64,000 nucleotides of DNA from Tubiluchus corallicola (Eukaryota; Priapulida; Priapulimorpha; Priapulimorphida; Tubiluchidae). The number at the start of each line of letters is the position of its first letter. Position 1 is the stretch's first letter. The translations under genes were made by a program, and so were the position numbers. Below the pieces are notes generated by a model. It was not told where the DNA came from. It did no database searches and saw only the letters and a list, made by a program, of their open reading frames with translations. Shown piece by piece: positions 12,701 to 24,873 of the stretch. The stretch is taken from positions 605,034 through 669,033 of the forward strand of contig JAQGDQ010000068.1 in the NCBI GenBank assembly GCA_030141605.1, written 5' to 3'.

Positions 12701-15700
12701 GCATCGTACAAAAAATAGGACAAGTTATTTCCTTTGTCAAACAAGTAAAAGGCCAACTTAATATCAAAACTAAATTATTATTATTCTACAAAACCATGGT
12801 CCTTCCTAATTTAGTTTACGGCTGTCACCTACTAATCAGTCTACCAAGAAATTTTCTAAACAAACTGGACCTCACGCAAAATTATGCTTTAAAACATACA
12901 CTTGGTTATCAAATAAAGAACTATCAAGCCACGGCAAACAGAAAAGAACTAAAATTTTCCAACATAGAAGCCATTAACCAATTACCATACTTTTACGTTC
13001 ATTTATAAATGCATACATATCAGCAAACCAATTGAATATAATTACGTATCTTTCATTAAAGATAAACACTTAAATAAGAGAACTCTTAACATAAAGCAAA
13101 TTCAGACAAACACTTAACAATGTCATAACTCAATATCTAAAGCAGCAATTAATGTTTGGAATTCAACACCTCAAGAAACAAAATCTGCAACGAGTTTAAG
13201 AGATCTCAGAAAGAAACCAAAGAACACACCACTCAAAAATTATGAGAGGCCATTTACAAAAATGATAAAATAGCTACATATAATGATTATGCCTCTATAT
13301 TACCACCAGTATAATGTAAATTCCATAAAACAATAGAAATAAAAATGACTCACTATAAAAATACATATGTTAAAGTTATTTTTAAATTTTTTGCGTCGAT
13401 GTGAATTTGTGACGTTATATTTTGTAATTCAATTTTAATTTTACACTATGTAAGTATGTAAATTTTACCTGTTTTATTCACGTTTTAAAAAAAATTAACT
13501 TTTGTAAAAAAAAATAAAATTTAAAACTATTGCCTACAACAGTCTTTGGCTGGTTATACATGTAATATTTTCATGCATTTCATCATACCTGTAAATGTGT
13601 ATAATTGTGCAAAAAAGATTATAAACATACATATATGTTGTATGTATTGTGAAAACCGCCATGCGGGTTACACCTCTCGCTATTCGCATCAGAGAGTTGA
13701 GGAACCTTAATATTCGGCAGTTGGGATTCATTTGAGAGAATGCACTGTATTAACACCAAACTTTTCAGTTGCTCAAACGTGCAAAACCAAATTCGAATGC
13801 TTGTTATACAGTGTATGCGGGCCTGGTCTTTTAAAAAATTGAAGCCAGAGCTGAACAGGGGATATTGCTTTTAGAATGTTAAATTTTGATCTTTAGATGC
13901 CTGAAAATGGCTAGAGTCTGTGACCGAAATGTTGTAAAGCCAATATTCACTGTAAAATTGTTAAAAATAAGATATATCAAGGCAAACAAATTTTCAGCTG
14001 CATTTCAAAAAGCCGTGGCTGTTTTTGGACAATTGGACATTGTTGCAAACAACGCTGGCATAGCGTCTCCAGTTTGCGATCCATCAATTTACAGCAAAAT
14101 AGTGGATGTAAATCTGGTAAGTCTGATAACTGCATGTGGTAGTTAGCGGCTACCGAGCAGGCTACTGTTTTTAAACCACTATTTTTAAAGCATAGGTGTC
14201 TTTCTTTCTTGAGGGACCACTTATTTTGACGTCACCGTGCCACCCAATGTTTCAATGTTCCATTTTTAGAATTTCGTTTTTACTTCAGTAAACAAAGTAC
14301 CATGAGTGACCTTGATATAGCTATGATAAAGTTTGCCCATAGACGGTTGAAACATCAAGCTGTCTCTCTAAATTTGAAAAGTTCTGATTTATTCAGATTA
14401 AGTCCATCTGCCAACTCATAAACGGTAAACCCCACCGCAAATGTCGTCCGGATGCAGTTGCTTCACTCAGTTACAATACACTGTAGTTTGTTTACTCAAG
14501 GCATTTTTATTCTTGGATTCAACATCAAGCAATAATGAAGATAAATTCTGATAGGAATATAAGAGTTTATGAGAAGTTTTCTTTGAAAAGAGTTAAATAC
14601 TTATCTCCTTACTTCACAGCCGGTTTTACTTCATAAAACAGCATTTACCTGCAACGACATTGCGCACGTTATGAAGAAATGATACACGAAATTTATTTTA
14701 AAGCTACTATACACAATACCATGACTAGGAAAGCATTGTTCGCAGCATTTAAGTAATTTCTGCAAAGTATAGCAAAGCTTTGTAGTTGAGCATAAATCGG
14801 CAATGTATAAAAGATAATTTTACTAACTACATATGAACCTGCATGCAGCATTAGAAATGTTTCTGAATGAAACACGCGTAAATAAAGCTTTAAATGTTAG
14901 TTTGTACTGTCTTAAGTAGTTAAGGCTTCGAAATGTGGTTTTAAAGCCAAATTTTGAATTGAGGTAAATTATGCGGTGAACACTCTAAATAAGGATATGG
15001 AGGTCTTCTTTTTTTAGAAAGGTGTTATGCATGGAACATTCAGTGCTCTAGAACACATGGGACTTACCAAAGGTGGACATGGCGGTGTTGTAGTTAATAC
15101 AGCTTCTATTGCAGGTAAATCTTCATCAATTTAAAAACCTGTAAACGTTTGTTTGATGTAACTGATTTTTAAAAAAGTGATAAGCGGCAGTTAAGCTAGG
15201 TTAGAAAGCCGGAAGGCTAGATTTTTTGTTTGTAAAAAGACGAAAGAGTTGGAAGAGCAAAAAAGGAAAACGAAGAACCCATCTCACGCAACGACCAAGA
15301 GGAATATGACGCGGCACGGAAAATTATTTTTCCTTAAGTTTACTTTTCCTCAAAGGATCAAGAATGAAGATATCAAAGTTGCATTCGTAAAAAGTAACAT
15401 GGAGAATACGTAACAATACACCAGAATCATTAAAAGAACTTACAGTGTCCACTCTTCATCAATTAGTGGAAGAGAGTTCTATTATGAAATGTAATCTATG
15501 CCAAAATTATTGAGATGGGTAATCTCCATTCTAAAGAAGAAAAAAAAAGTATAGTCAGTGACAGGATTACGCACAGATATTTTATGTTTGTTAATTTTTC
15601 ATAAAATTAATATCGCTTAATTAATTACTTACAAGTTGGAAGTATAAAACATAGTCCATATATAATATAATTTAGTAAACACTGAACCGTTATGTTAAAC

Positions 15701-18700
15701 AGAATCACAAATATGTAAACATATCTGCACTCTAGAAGCACTGGCACGCTAGTGGATCAGACTACATTGCTCCAGCTTATATAGGTATCTGGCAATGCTG
15801 CTGACCAATGGTCAGTCAATGCTGACCAATGGGCAGATGACATCACAATGATTGACAGATAACGGTCGCTGTCATGCAAGTAGCCAAATCAGCTAACTGT
15901 TCCTCAAAGTAAATGGTCTAAGAATAGTTGCTGACCATTGACTAGCAAGTCAATAGATGAAGGACGTAGCAGTCAGCAGAACACAGTACTAAGAACAGAA
16001 CTGATGTTAGATGCAAAAAAATAGACTTTCTAATCATAGCACAGAAGAACATATAAAAGCAGTGTCAGAACGCAGATACAAAGAGTTAAGAAGTGAGATC
16101 ATGTCTCGTGCTTTAGCTATGTGCATTTGCTCTCGGTTTAGTTTTTTACTCCTTTGTGTTAATGTTATGCATGTTTTTGTACTTCAATAAAATATACGAT
16201 CACACTTCATCAATGTTTCTATACTTTGGAGAAAGGACTATAATAACGAACCAAACAACTAGAACATTATTATTAGTCATTACTGAACCAGAGAAACCGA
16301 GTGGTGTGGTGTTGCTTGACAAAGTAAAAGCGTGATACGTTATTAAGAAGGGCATCTGTTGATGACATTACAAAATTCAAGAAATTTGAAAACGAAAACA
16401 GACGCGGTATGTAAACAAAATATTTTCATCGTCAGCTTGACCGAGAGAGGTGTTTGTTTCTTCTGAATAGCTCAAAACGTATGCAAAGTTAGTGACTTCG
16501 CCGTCACTGGCGTATTACTTCAAATGTGACAGTTATGAAAACCGCTCAGTGGGTTACACCACTCATTACATATATCAGAGAGTTGAGAAACACCAATGTT
16601 TGACAGTTGGGATTCACTTGAGAGAATGCACTGGGCTGAAACCAAACTTGACTCATTTTTCAGTTGTTCAAAAATGCAAAATAAAATTCGAAAGCTAGTT
16701 ACGTGAGGTTCTGGCCATAAAATACAGACGGATTCTGTTACGCTGGAGTTCTTTTAAATGTGTGGTCATGTTAGACGCTTAACTATATAATGCTGCTTTT
16801 AGAATGTTAAACTTTTAATGCTTAAAATGACTCGAGTCTGTAGCCAAAACGTTGCCAAGTTGCATGTTACTTATTTGAATGACAATCCTAGATAACTAAT
16901 GCGGCAAATGACTTTGCTTTATCCACTTGTCATGTGTGGGTTGTTGCTAAGACGCGTTGCTGTGGTTCACTTAACGTTTGACCTACAGCAACTGCACGTG
17001 CGCATAGCGAAACTGTGAAAAGGCTTATTTACTTTACTTAGTCAACCTTTAGTTCAAAAGTTTAGAATAGCAATTAAATTCAGTCCCGAAATAGATTTTG
17101 TAAATTCTTATGCCAGGATTTACTAATAAATTAACATCAAGGACAATGGCAAGTTTTTAACCATGTTAATAAAAATATTGTATCACGCAGGTCTTATTCC
17201 AAGAGGCCCAAATGTGTGCTATGCAGCTAGTAAATGGGGAGTAGTAGGGTTCACTCAATCCATAGCTGAAGTAAGTAGTATCTTACATGCATATTGTATT
17301 TGCTCCTTATACTTAAGCTAAGCAGTTTATTAAGTTTGGTGTTACTGTTGAAGCTAAACCCATGTTAGCGCCAGTATCAGATGCACAGCTATCTTTCGAT
17401 TGCAGGTTACTAAAATACAATAGCAATGTGCCAATAAATGATAAATTAATAAATAAATAAAAAAATAAAAAAAATAAATTATTACCAATCTAAACTTTTT
17501 TGTAGGCACATGCTAAGACAAATCTCAGTCCTGTAATCTCACTATAGGTCAAACGTATAATGATGAAACGTATAGAAACATATTGTACTTTCGTTTATAT
17601 AAAAATGTGGATAACATTGCTGTTACAGGATGATGCTCTAGAAGAGATTAGGTCATCTGGAGTCAGAATTAATGCTATATGTCCTTACTTCGTTTGCGAT
17701 ACAGAAATGGCAAAAGTTGGGAGGAGAGACCACAAGCACCTATATAAATCAGCCGATGATCCTACTGCAAAACAATTCATGTTACGGTATCAAACCAAAC
17801 CTTAGTTAAGATTGTGTAACAATGCAGGATCTGCTTGTCTCATCTGTTTACTTTTACAAACAGTTTGTGTTTTAATCTCGGGTGAAAATGTTTTAAACTA
17901 TCCATACGCCTAGGTGTGCTTTAGAGCACATATACTAAAATTAGTTTTATTCAAAAAATTGCGTGTTCTTAATATCGGTCACATTAATCAATATAAAAAC
18001 GTATGTTTTATGATCATCTTCTTAAATAATTTACTGCCAAATATTTTTAACGATTATTTGTGACAGAGATATTCACGAATATAATGAAAACAAGCAGACA
18101 AAAATAAAGCGTAAAATTAGCTCAATTTTTATTATAATAGAGATAATGGATAATGGATATAAAAGCGAGTAAACAAATGCTTACGTACAATATTCGTAAA
18201 TGTAAAACTAACATATTGAGACATCTAGTCAAATATCATGGCACCGTCGAATGGAAAACTATCCCAAATGCCGTAAAACCCCCACAAATGCTCAATACTT
18301 TAAAGAAAAAACGAACAAATAGGTACTTCTTGTGCCTTTAGGCTGCGCCAGCTATAATAGCGAAAACAGTTACATTGTACTATTATTGCAGCAATAATAT
18401 ACTTCAAAAATATAAATTATTAGATTTAGGCCTATATGATCTCATAACTGCATCGCAAAACTTTTTGCGAAGATCAGGAAGGGAGTTACGTTGTGCAATA
18501 CACATGAACATGCAACTTAGGCTTTGCTATTGTTAGAGGTAATCGGTAACTAATGGAGTATATATCATAACTAGTCTTAAGATACACCCTTAGGCACTTT
18601 GACTCTAGTTTAGATATACCTAGTACAGAATGGGGGTATATTTAAACTGGTACAACCGTGCAGTACCTAGAGTCATGAAACTTGCAGGCTAGGTAATTGG

Positions 18701-19864
18701 GATAGGGCCCAGACAATGGTATGGTGAACAGTGACTTTTAGTGAAAGGTTCAAAATCAGTAGACATCCGTCAATTTTACAATTGTCGTGCAGCTCTTCCT
18801 AGACTGAATTTTTTTTCACAACTATGGAGCTGGGGTGGGATAAATGTGCATTAACTATTTATCAAACGTTAACTAAAGCGTGGCAGGGGGCAAATGTCGA
18901 AATGAGGGCAAACGGTTTGTCACTCAACGCTTCTTGCAGTACTGTGGTTAGAATCCTGTGTTTTTTTAATGTATGGGTGGGTATGGATAACTGGGTAGGC
19001 TCTAGTTACTGGCCAAACCTGATGTCCTGTCTGGTTGAAAACAAAATGAGATCGACATGAAAAAGATCGTCTCCAAACACCAAAATGTCTCGCTCCAAAA
19101 ACATGTCAAGACGCTTTGTAACTTAGATCGTTTGGGCGTCGGTATTTTCTTTTTTGAGCAGTTATATCAGTTTGATCAGTTTCCATATTATAAACAGCTC
19201 CTTAGTGACACAGTGGGCTTTGTGGCCGGAGTTAAACATCGCCAGTACATAAGTAGGTGATAGAACACAGCTTTTAGGCAGCGTCATATACCGCCCATTA
19301 CAAATCTTGTTAAATTCAGTCTATCCATTACCACCTAAATTAAATAAGACGGTCGTTGAGAGCTATATCCTAGATAGCACGTAAAGTGCCGAGCTGTGCC
19401 AAAAAACTAATCTAAATTTTGACTTTAACTTTTTTAATACTAAACGCAAAAATTACATTTAAACTCTAATGAGTAGAGTAAGTGAACGAGTAGGGTAAAT
19501 GGAAAAAAGTGTTTCATTGCTACTTGTATATAAAAACCAATTAAAGTACACAGCAATGTGACTCGACACAATTATTCGTTAAATATCTTAATCTGATACA
19601 GTATCCAAACGCTATTATCAGCTGTATTCTTATCTAAATTTCCAATACTTTCGCTTCAGTGGTATCTTTTCTTTCCAGGGGGTTGCAATATTAACTTCTT
19701 TTTTCAGAGCTTCAGATGTTGGAAATTTTTTCGCGGAAATAGTGGAAGATGACAGCTTAAATGGAGCCATAGTAGCTGTATCAGGAAAAGGAAAGAAAGT
19801 GTTGTATCCCTCTGCTCACAGCGAGGTACGGGATCTAATAGCCAAGGCGTACAGAAAGCAGTAG
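9686..19864 (+). CDS. HPGD: 15-hydroxyprostaglandin dehydrogenase-like short-chain dehydrogenase (7 exons)
   Basis: NAD-dependent classical SDR predicted to oxidise the 15-hydroxyl of prostaglandins or a related alcohol. Exons: 9686-9778, 10195-10321, 13998-14116, 15018-15114, 17191-17270, 17629-17786, 19708-19864; all junctions are GT/AG and phases match, giving 276 residues (vertebrate HPGD 266). Visible: cofactor glycine motif SGGASGIG (residues 11-18), Asp37 after beta-2 (NAD preference), NNAG (91-94), active-site Asn112, Ser143 (NTASIAG), Tyr156 and Lys160 (YAASK), RINAICPYFV, and a C-terminal DDSLNGAI block as in HPGD. Catalytic residues are each offset by +5 from human HPGD. Introns carry a broken LINE, three copies of one repeat and a possible solo LTR, yet the exons are intact. 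The exon 6 donor (17787) is the least certain junction: read-through meets a stop at 17803. Assignment to HPGD rather than a close SDR relative is inference. Confidence 0.85.
9896..9949 (+). repeat. (ATC/CAT)n trinucleotide microsatellite in HPGD-like intron 1
   Basis: Imperfect run of TATTATTATC/ATCATCATC units, with degraded ATT/CAT-rich sequence on both sides (about 9800-10090). It creates long but meaningless open frames on both strands rich in Ile or Met/Asp. Confidence 0.85.
10195..10321 (+). CDS. HPGD: HPGD-like exon 2
   Basis: Acceptor TTATTGCAG, then residues 32-73 with VVDVQDE (Asp37 binds the NAD ribose) and the AKADVAD segment matching the CDVAD-type adenine pocket. Ends phase 1 at donor GTCAGT. 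Confidence 0.85.
10713..10750 (-). other. Hammerhead-like core in an intronic repeat
   Basis: On the minus strand CTGACGA is followed after a 19-nt segment that can fold as an imperfect hairpin by GAAACGCG. This matches the CUGANGA...GAAA arrangement of a hammerhead ribozyme, but stems I and III are not convincing. Confidence 0.2.
11215..11470 (-). repeat. Dispersed repeat family A, copy 1 (inverted)
   Basis: Reverse complement of the copies at about 13650-13945 and 16530-16860. Shared blocks on this strand: TTGAGAGAAAGCACT, ACCAAACTTGACTCATTT, CAGTTGTTCAAAA, GTTACGTGCAGTTCTGGCC and AGAGTCTGTGGCCGAAACG. No coding motif recognised. Confidence 0.8.
11545..13272 (+). mobile_element. Degraded non-LTR retrotransposon (CR1/L2/Jockey-like LINE) in HPGD-like intron 2
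   Basis: An endonuclease fragment with the SETWL motif (from about 11550) is followed almost at once by a reverse transcriptase segment, so the interior is deleted. RT signs: NSYRPI (about 11938), a SFDSLSH-like relic near 12160, NGVPQGTLLGPLLFIIYVN (about 12316), and a decayed catalytic box. The LINE-type C-terminal block VWNSTPQETKSATSLRDLR occurs near 13155 and ends at a stop by about 13272. Several frame shifts and stops show that it is dead. It lies in the same orientation as the host gene. Confidence 0.85.
13650..13945 (+). repeat. Dispersed repeat family A, copy 2
   Basis: Direct-orientation copy: GGGTTACACC, CAGAGAGTTGAG, CAGTTGGGATTCA, TTGAGAGAATGCACT, TTTTCAGTTGCTCAAA, and at the end CTTTTAGAATGTTAAA and GAGTCTGTGACCGAAATGTTG. 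It ends just before exon 3 (13998). Confidence 0.8.
13998..14116 (+). CDS. HPGD: HPGD-like exon 3
   Basis: Acceptor ATTTTCAG. Completes codon 74 and runs to residue 113, with FGQLDIVANNAG (the structural NNAG motif) and the VDVNL segment holding active-site Asn112. Ends phase 0 at donor GTAAGT. Confidence 0.85.
15018..15114 (+). CDS. HPGD: HPGD-like exon 4
   Basis: Acceptor TTTTTTTAG. Residues 114-145 plus one base, including GGVVVNTASIA with catalytic Ser143. Ends phase 1 at donor GTAAAT. Confidence 0.85.
15710..16215 (+). mobile_element. Possible solo LTR in HPGD-like intron 4
   Basis: Promoter-like and poly(A)-like signals are ordered as in an LTR. A U3-like part holds two tandem GCTGACCAATGG(T/G)CAG units and a third GCTGACCATTGACTAGC variant (about 15800-15955). 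Next come ATATAAAAGCAGTG (about 16051) and AATAAAATATACG (about 16185). The edges are approximate: TG...CA termini can be drawn in several ways and no convincing target-site duplication was found. No gag or pol sequence lies beside it. Confidence 0.4.
16530..16860 (+). repeat. Dispersed repeat family A, copy 3
   Basis: Longest copy: GGGTTACACC, CAGAGAGTTGAGAAA, CAGTTGGGATTCACTTGAG, ACCAAACTTGACTCATTT, AGTTACGTGAGGTTCTGGCC, then CTTTTAGAATGTTAAAC and GAGTCTGTAGCCAAAACGTTG. The 68-residue open frame across it is not supported as a gene. Confidence 0.8.
17191..17270 (+). CDS. HPGD: HPGD-like exon 5
   Basis: Acceptor TATCACGCAG. Residues 146-172 with the YAASK catalytic Tyr156/Lys160 and WGVVGFTQS, the dimer-helix segment of classical SDRs. 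Ends phase 0 at donor GTAAGT. Confidence 0.88.
17629..17786 (+). CDS. HPGD: HPGD-like exon 6
   Basis: Acceptor CTGTTACAG. Encodes SSGVRINAICPYFVCDTEM, the nicotinamide-side loop after the active site (INAICPGF in relatives; Gly is Tyr here). The donor GTATCA at 17787 is chosen because it keeps frame with exon 7; without splicing the frame stops 16 nt later. Confidence 0.78.
19708..19864 (+). CDS. HPGD: HPGD-like exon 7 (C-terminus)
   Basis: Acceptor CTTTTTTCAG. Encodes ASDVGNFFAEIVEDDSLNGAI and a lysine-rich tail ending in AYRKQ and TAG. The DDSLNGAI block is diagnostic for the HPGD-like C-terminus. Confidence 0.85.
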
Positions 19865-19952
19865 AACTGATCGGCAACTTCGTGCAAAAAATTAAATTTC
19901 GTGGAAGCTGGAATATGAGACAAGGATATGATAATGCGTCAAAATACGTTGA

Positions 19953-19962
19953 AATAAATAAA
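19953..19962 (+). terminator. Putative poly(A) signal of the HPGD-like gene
   Basis: Two overlapping AATAAA hexamers starting 89 nt after the TAG stop. Confidence 0.6.
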
Positions 19963-20864
19963 TTTAATAGATACAAACAAAGCGGCGTGGATTTTAATTC
20001 TTTAAATGTGCAAATTATTTACACTTCTCATAGTACAAAAGTAAAAATATAGCTTGCTCAAGTTTATGTTCTTCGACTACTCAGTTTGAACAACTTCGGT
20101 GCCAACACATGCATAAACATGGCTCACAACTTATAAAGGAAACAGTTATGTGATTATTGGGTTGGGTAATAAAAAGACAGTTTGAGTTTCAAGTTAAATT
20201 TGTTAAACGAATGGCACTGTATGTATGGTCAGGGGAAAGTTTCTAAGACTGAACTGATAGAGCGGCATTGATTCATAAGATAAAATGATTGCGAAGCATC
20301 CTAAAATTTAAAAATAAACGATAAATGGATTGTTGTTACGAACGAAAGGTATCAATATCGTATCAAAACCACAATAAAAGATAGGAATAAATTAATATAA
20401 CATTTGTATTAATTGTTCCTAGTTGCGTAAGTTAAGTCTCAAACATAGGTTAGCTAAGGAACTGCAGCTTTAATTAGAATGATAATTATAATGTGCAACT
20501 AAACGTCAGTTTGAAAACTTGTTTTACAATAATAAATTAGGCTCTACGCCACTGCTTTTGACAATTTAAGTCTTTAAAGACATCATATATAATTAGTAAC
20601 TCATCTGAAGTGCAATTATAGCAGCAACGGACATTCTAAAGATGGTCGCTAAAGCTAAAAAAATCGAATCAATCATTTTTGAATTTATTAGTTCAACTAA
20701 TGAAGCCCAGAATTCATAGACCTTAATAGCACAATACACCCTATTGCACTGTGGCTTCAGCGTTGATTTGCCACATCACGTTCAAAAATCGTTTGCACAA
20801 CAGTAATAATATGAAGTTAACTCACTTAGAGAAACTAAGCTTACCTCGATTTTGATAAGTTAAT

Positions 20865-21075
20865 GTTATGAACAGTTTACTATAGATGAATGTTTAGCTA
20901 GTATTATGAATAGGTACTGTAAGTACTGCGGGATGGGAAAGCCACACACCTGTCCTTCAACTAGTGCATAATTTGGAAACTAGGTTATCGTCCTAGTTTT
21001 ATTTCGACGGCTTCAGTCGGCACGTTTTCACGCTATGAACCCAGCGTCACATTTTGGTGACAGCGGTGAGATCTT
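20865..21075 (+). mobile_element. Possible LTR end with primer-binding-site-like sequence
   Basis: A TGTTATGAAC...GCGTCACA segment (about 20865-21050) is followed by TTTTGGTGACAGCGGTGAGA, which resembles the leader just inside a Gypsy-type LTR. No paired LTR or coding remains are seen, so this is weak. Confidence 0.2.
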
Positions 21076-22784
21076 GTCAGTTATTGAGTTGCTGGTTATT
21101 ATACAGTTGATTAATGGAACACTTTGAGTAAAGTATTGCATTATTGAAACGAGCGCTTCATAATCAAAATTAAAGTAAACATTGCCCTCAGTTTTCGTAC
21201 ATGTAAATACTATTACTCTACGATTACGTAAACCCTCCCACTAAATATCGTGTCTCATAAAGCGACTTACGCCCCTGTTTCATTGAACTATAAGACTGTT
21301 GAAACACTTAAAGTAACTGCACCTGAAATCGGCATATCAGTCCTTCCCAGAACAACGCCTACTTTAATAGATGCTATTTTGAAACAGCCTCGACGTAATT
21401 ATTTTAGATAAATATGAATGCACCTTTATTATACATACTGTGCTTCTTGTGCAGCATTATAATATATCGTTCATAAAACACTATAAAGTAATACTAATAA
21501 AGTATTAGAAGTTTTAATCTCGCGACTTTCATAAGCTAAAAAGATCGATATAGCCTACCTATAAGTACAATAGAAAAAATGACGCAAAATGTAATCTTAA
21601 AGCGCGAACGCGTACAGTAGTGTGCGAATAACCTGATCTCACGACAGCATCGATGACACGATTTCTTAAGTGTCTTTACACTTCCAAAAAATGATTTCGT
21701 GTAAAAACCATTTGAACCCAATAATTTATGACAAAGGCAACCCGATCAGCATTTATTTACTGTTTCCCAAAGGCAATTATGTCAAATAAATACGTTTATA
21801 AAAAAATTCTTGGAACACCGTCATTAATTTAGCGCTACATTATACAAGTAGTAGGACACTTTTCAAAAGAAACAAAATGCTACCAATGGGCGCATTAAAA
21901 AGTCTTTATAACGACCTCTTTACGAAAGTTTTCGATCAGGAATGACCTTTAAATAGGAATCAAGGTTCTACTAATATAACTCTGGCATGGACTATAAAAA
22001 CAAATCCAATCAAAGTGATTGAAAACTCGAAATTATACAATTCAGTAAGTCTGTAATATTCAAACATTACCTAATCAAAATTTTCAGGAAAGAAAACAAA
22101 GCGACTGTTGACATAAGTCTGTTGTAATTAGAGCAACCGAGTGACTTTATTTTTCTTTAATCTCGTTAAATTCAGATAACATTGAATTTAATTTTGTGCC
22201 ATCATTTATTTATTTATTTTTTTGTTTCCTATTGTGGTCATTTATTAGACTAAATTAGAAAATACAAAGGCAGAATTTTCAAAATTAAGCAGTTATCGCA
22301 AAGATGAAACTGGTGTAATTTAATACTTAAATTAGTACACGCACCGTGTGTGGTCTCTCCTAGTGTGACCCCAAGATGTTTTTGATCCGCATTTTTCTGG
22401 ATATCGAAACGGTGATTTGATAACTTAATGTGAATGTTGGTCCTACTGCGCATATGCAGTAACAACGACATTAGCCAGGGTAAATCAGTCAGACTATCAA
22501 TTTTTATATCACATTTTATTACTTCTTACATTTTCAACTGTTAGTTGACGCATCGACTCGTTCAGCTCTGACTTTATTTATTAACTTTTTATATCCACGT
22601 AACCAATGAACTATAGACAGAATATTACGATCATAAATAATCCCGCGACACGAATTAATATGCACCACTTTAAGGTCGGCTAGTTCTGCCATAAAAATGA
22701 AATCCTTTCAGAATTTTTAAAGTAACTACAGATGCTGTATCTCTGTGTCTTCTGTTAATTACAGATTAACATTGCTTTTTGATT

Positions 22785-23063
<279 letters not shown>

Positions 23064-23814
23064 TCCGTGGAATAACTGATGAAGGGATCTGCAAGTAAGA
23101 TGATAGTTATTACAAACTAAAACTTGTGTTTCTTTCTTGTGTGCAAAAACTGTCTGGCGTTAAGATAGATGGTTACGTCATCTATTTTTGTACCCCCGGC
23201 ATACAAAGAGAACAAGTGGCTAGCCACTCAGTAACTACTCAGCCACCACATATACCTCCCTCTTTTTCTTTTATTTTTATCCGTATAAATTATGACAAGA
23301 TTCGCAAGTTACAAAGTAAACGCAAAAATAGACCTTAGAAGACCAGGTGAAAAAATGAAAAAAATAGACCAGTAGCTTTTTAAACATTAGACTGTAGTTT
23401 AACATAATGTGTTGCAATGCACGCAACGTGGAAACATTAATCAACTTTTAAGGAGCAGCGACAGAACAAAAACCTAAAATCTGATTAACTTACCTAGACT
23501 ACTGTTCAATACGAACAGGAAATTAAAAATTATAAGCTAATTAAACACACTATTACAAGGAGCTTTAAACAGAGAACACAACACTCTTGAGAGTTTACCA
23601 ACTTCTCATTGTACTCATGAACCAGAAGGAACTCAAGGTTAAGGCGGTGGAGAGTAAACACCTGACCAGTCGCCAATCCAGTGCTGGAAACCACCGAGCT
23701 CAGTGGGTGTAGTGCAATAGGCCAGCTGATTTTGCGAAGGTCAGGAATCAAAAAGGGCAAACAGAGATGAACAGTTTGTCACATTATATTTTGCAGACTT
23801 TGGAATGAACGCTC

Positions 23815-23817
<3 letters not shown>

Positions 23818-23895
<78 letters not shown>
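23818..23895 (+). repeat. (TG)n microsatellite
   Basis: Nearly pure TG run of 78 bp with one interruption (TGCG). The Cys/Val-rich open frames are artefacts. Confidence 0.97.
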
Positions 23896-24873
23896 CATGC
23901 CTATTTTGTACTACTTCTCGGTTTGTACACATTTTGTACACGTTCTGCGGCCGTGGATGTCATGATACAGCTACTACAGCTTCAATTCATGTCAGCACTC
24001 ATCAGCCATCATTGCAGCCTGATGACGCAGCTTTATTCAACATTTTGCTTAATTAGTTAGAAATTAATGGCCTTTTTAATGCAGCCGCACTCACTGGCGT
24101 CTTATTGCTTAATCAGAATTTAATCTTACTGGGATTAACGTAAGAAAAAGCCACTCTGTCGCTGTCAGGCTTTAGCTTGTTTGAATAAGAAAACGACTAA
24201 GAAGTACAAAGAAGCTAGCCAAAATGAAATGAGCAGCCTTGTTAAGTCCTCACGAGCAGCCTTTGTAAGCTTAGGCTACAAATCTTAAGGTGGGGTGAGA
24301 TTCTCAATAAGAAAGCCAATTCGAATCGAACCGAATTTGCGTGTCTTTTGAACTCTAATCAAACCGAATGTCGAGATTTCAAATCAGAAGCGAATTCAAT
24401 TTTAAAGATTTTCGAATAAGTAATAAAAAGCACTCTCACAAAGAACATGGATATTACCTGATTTCATTCTGCAGTAAAGATACTAATAATTCGTTTAAAA
24501 ATTATGCACAGAAAACACAGCTAAACTGCTCTAATAGAATGCTGTTTCAAATGTTTTCATGATAAAGAACTCATTTAGTTAAAGTGCAACATTATTCGAA
24601 CGCTCCGTTCTCACCCGTAACTCCTAGGTAAGCATAGTACAACAGCTAAAAGTTTCGTGTATACATCGCAAAATTTCGGACAGATACCCCAAAAACATAG
24701 ATGGCTATGGGCAACGCCACCTCGTTGCACCCCCCCCATCTTTGTCGGCTTATCGCATTACCAACAGCAATGACGACTGATGAGTGAGGAAGGGCTTTTT
24801 GGGACCACAGAAAATGCTAACGCAGTCTCGCCTAGTGGCAGCAGCATAATAGTAGCCAAATGGCAAATCGTCT

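Noticed and set aside
23805-24060. Cys/Val-rich open frames
   Set aside because: Produced by the (TG)n microsatellite.
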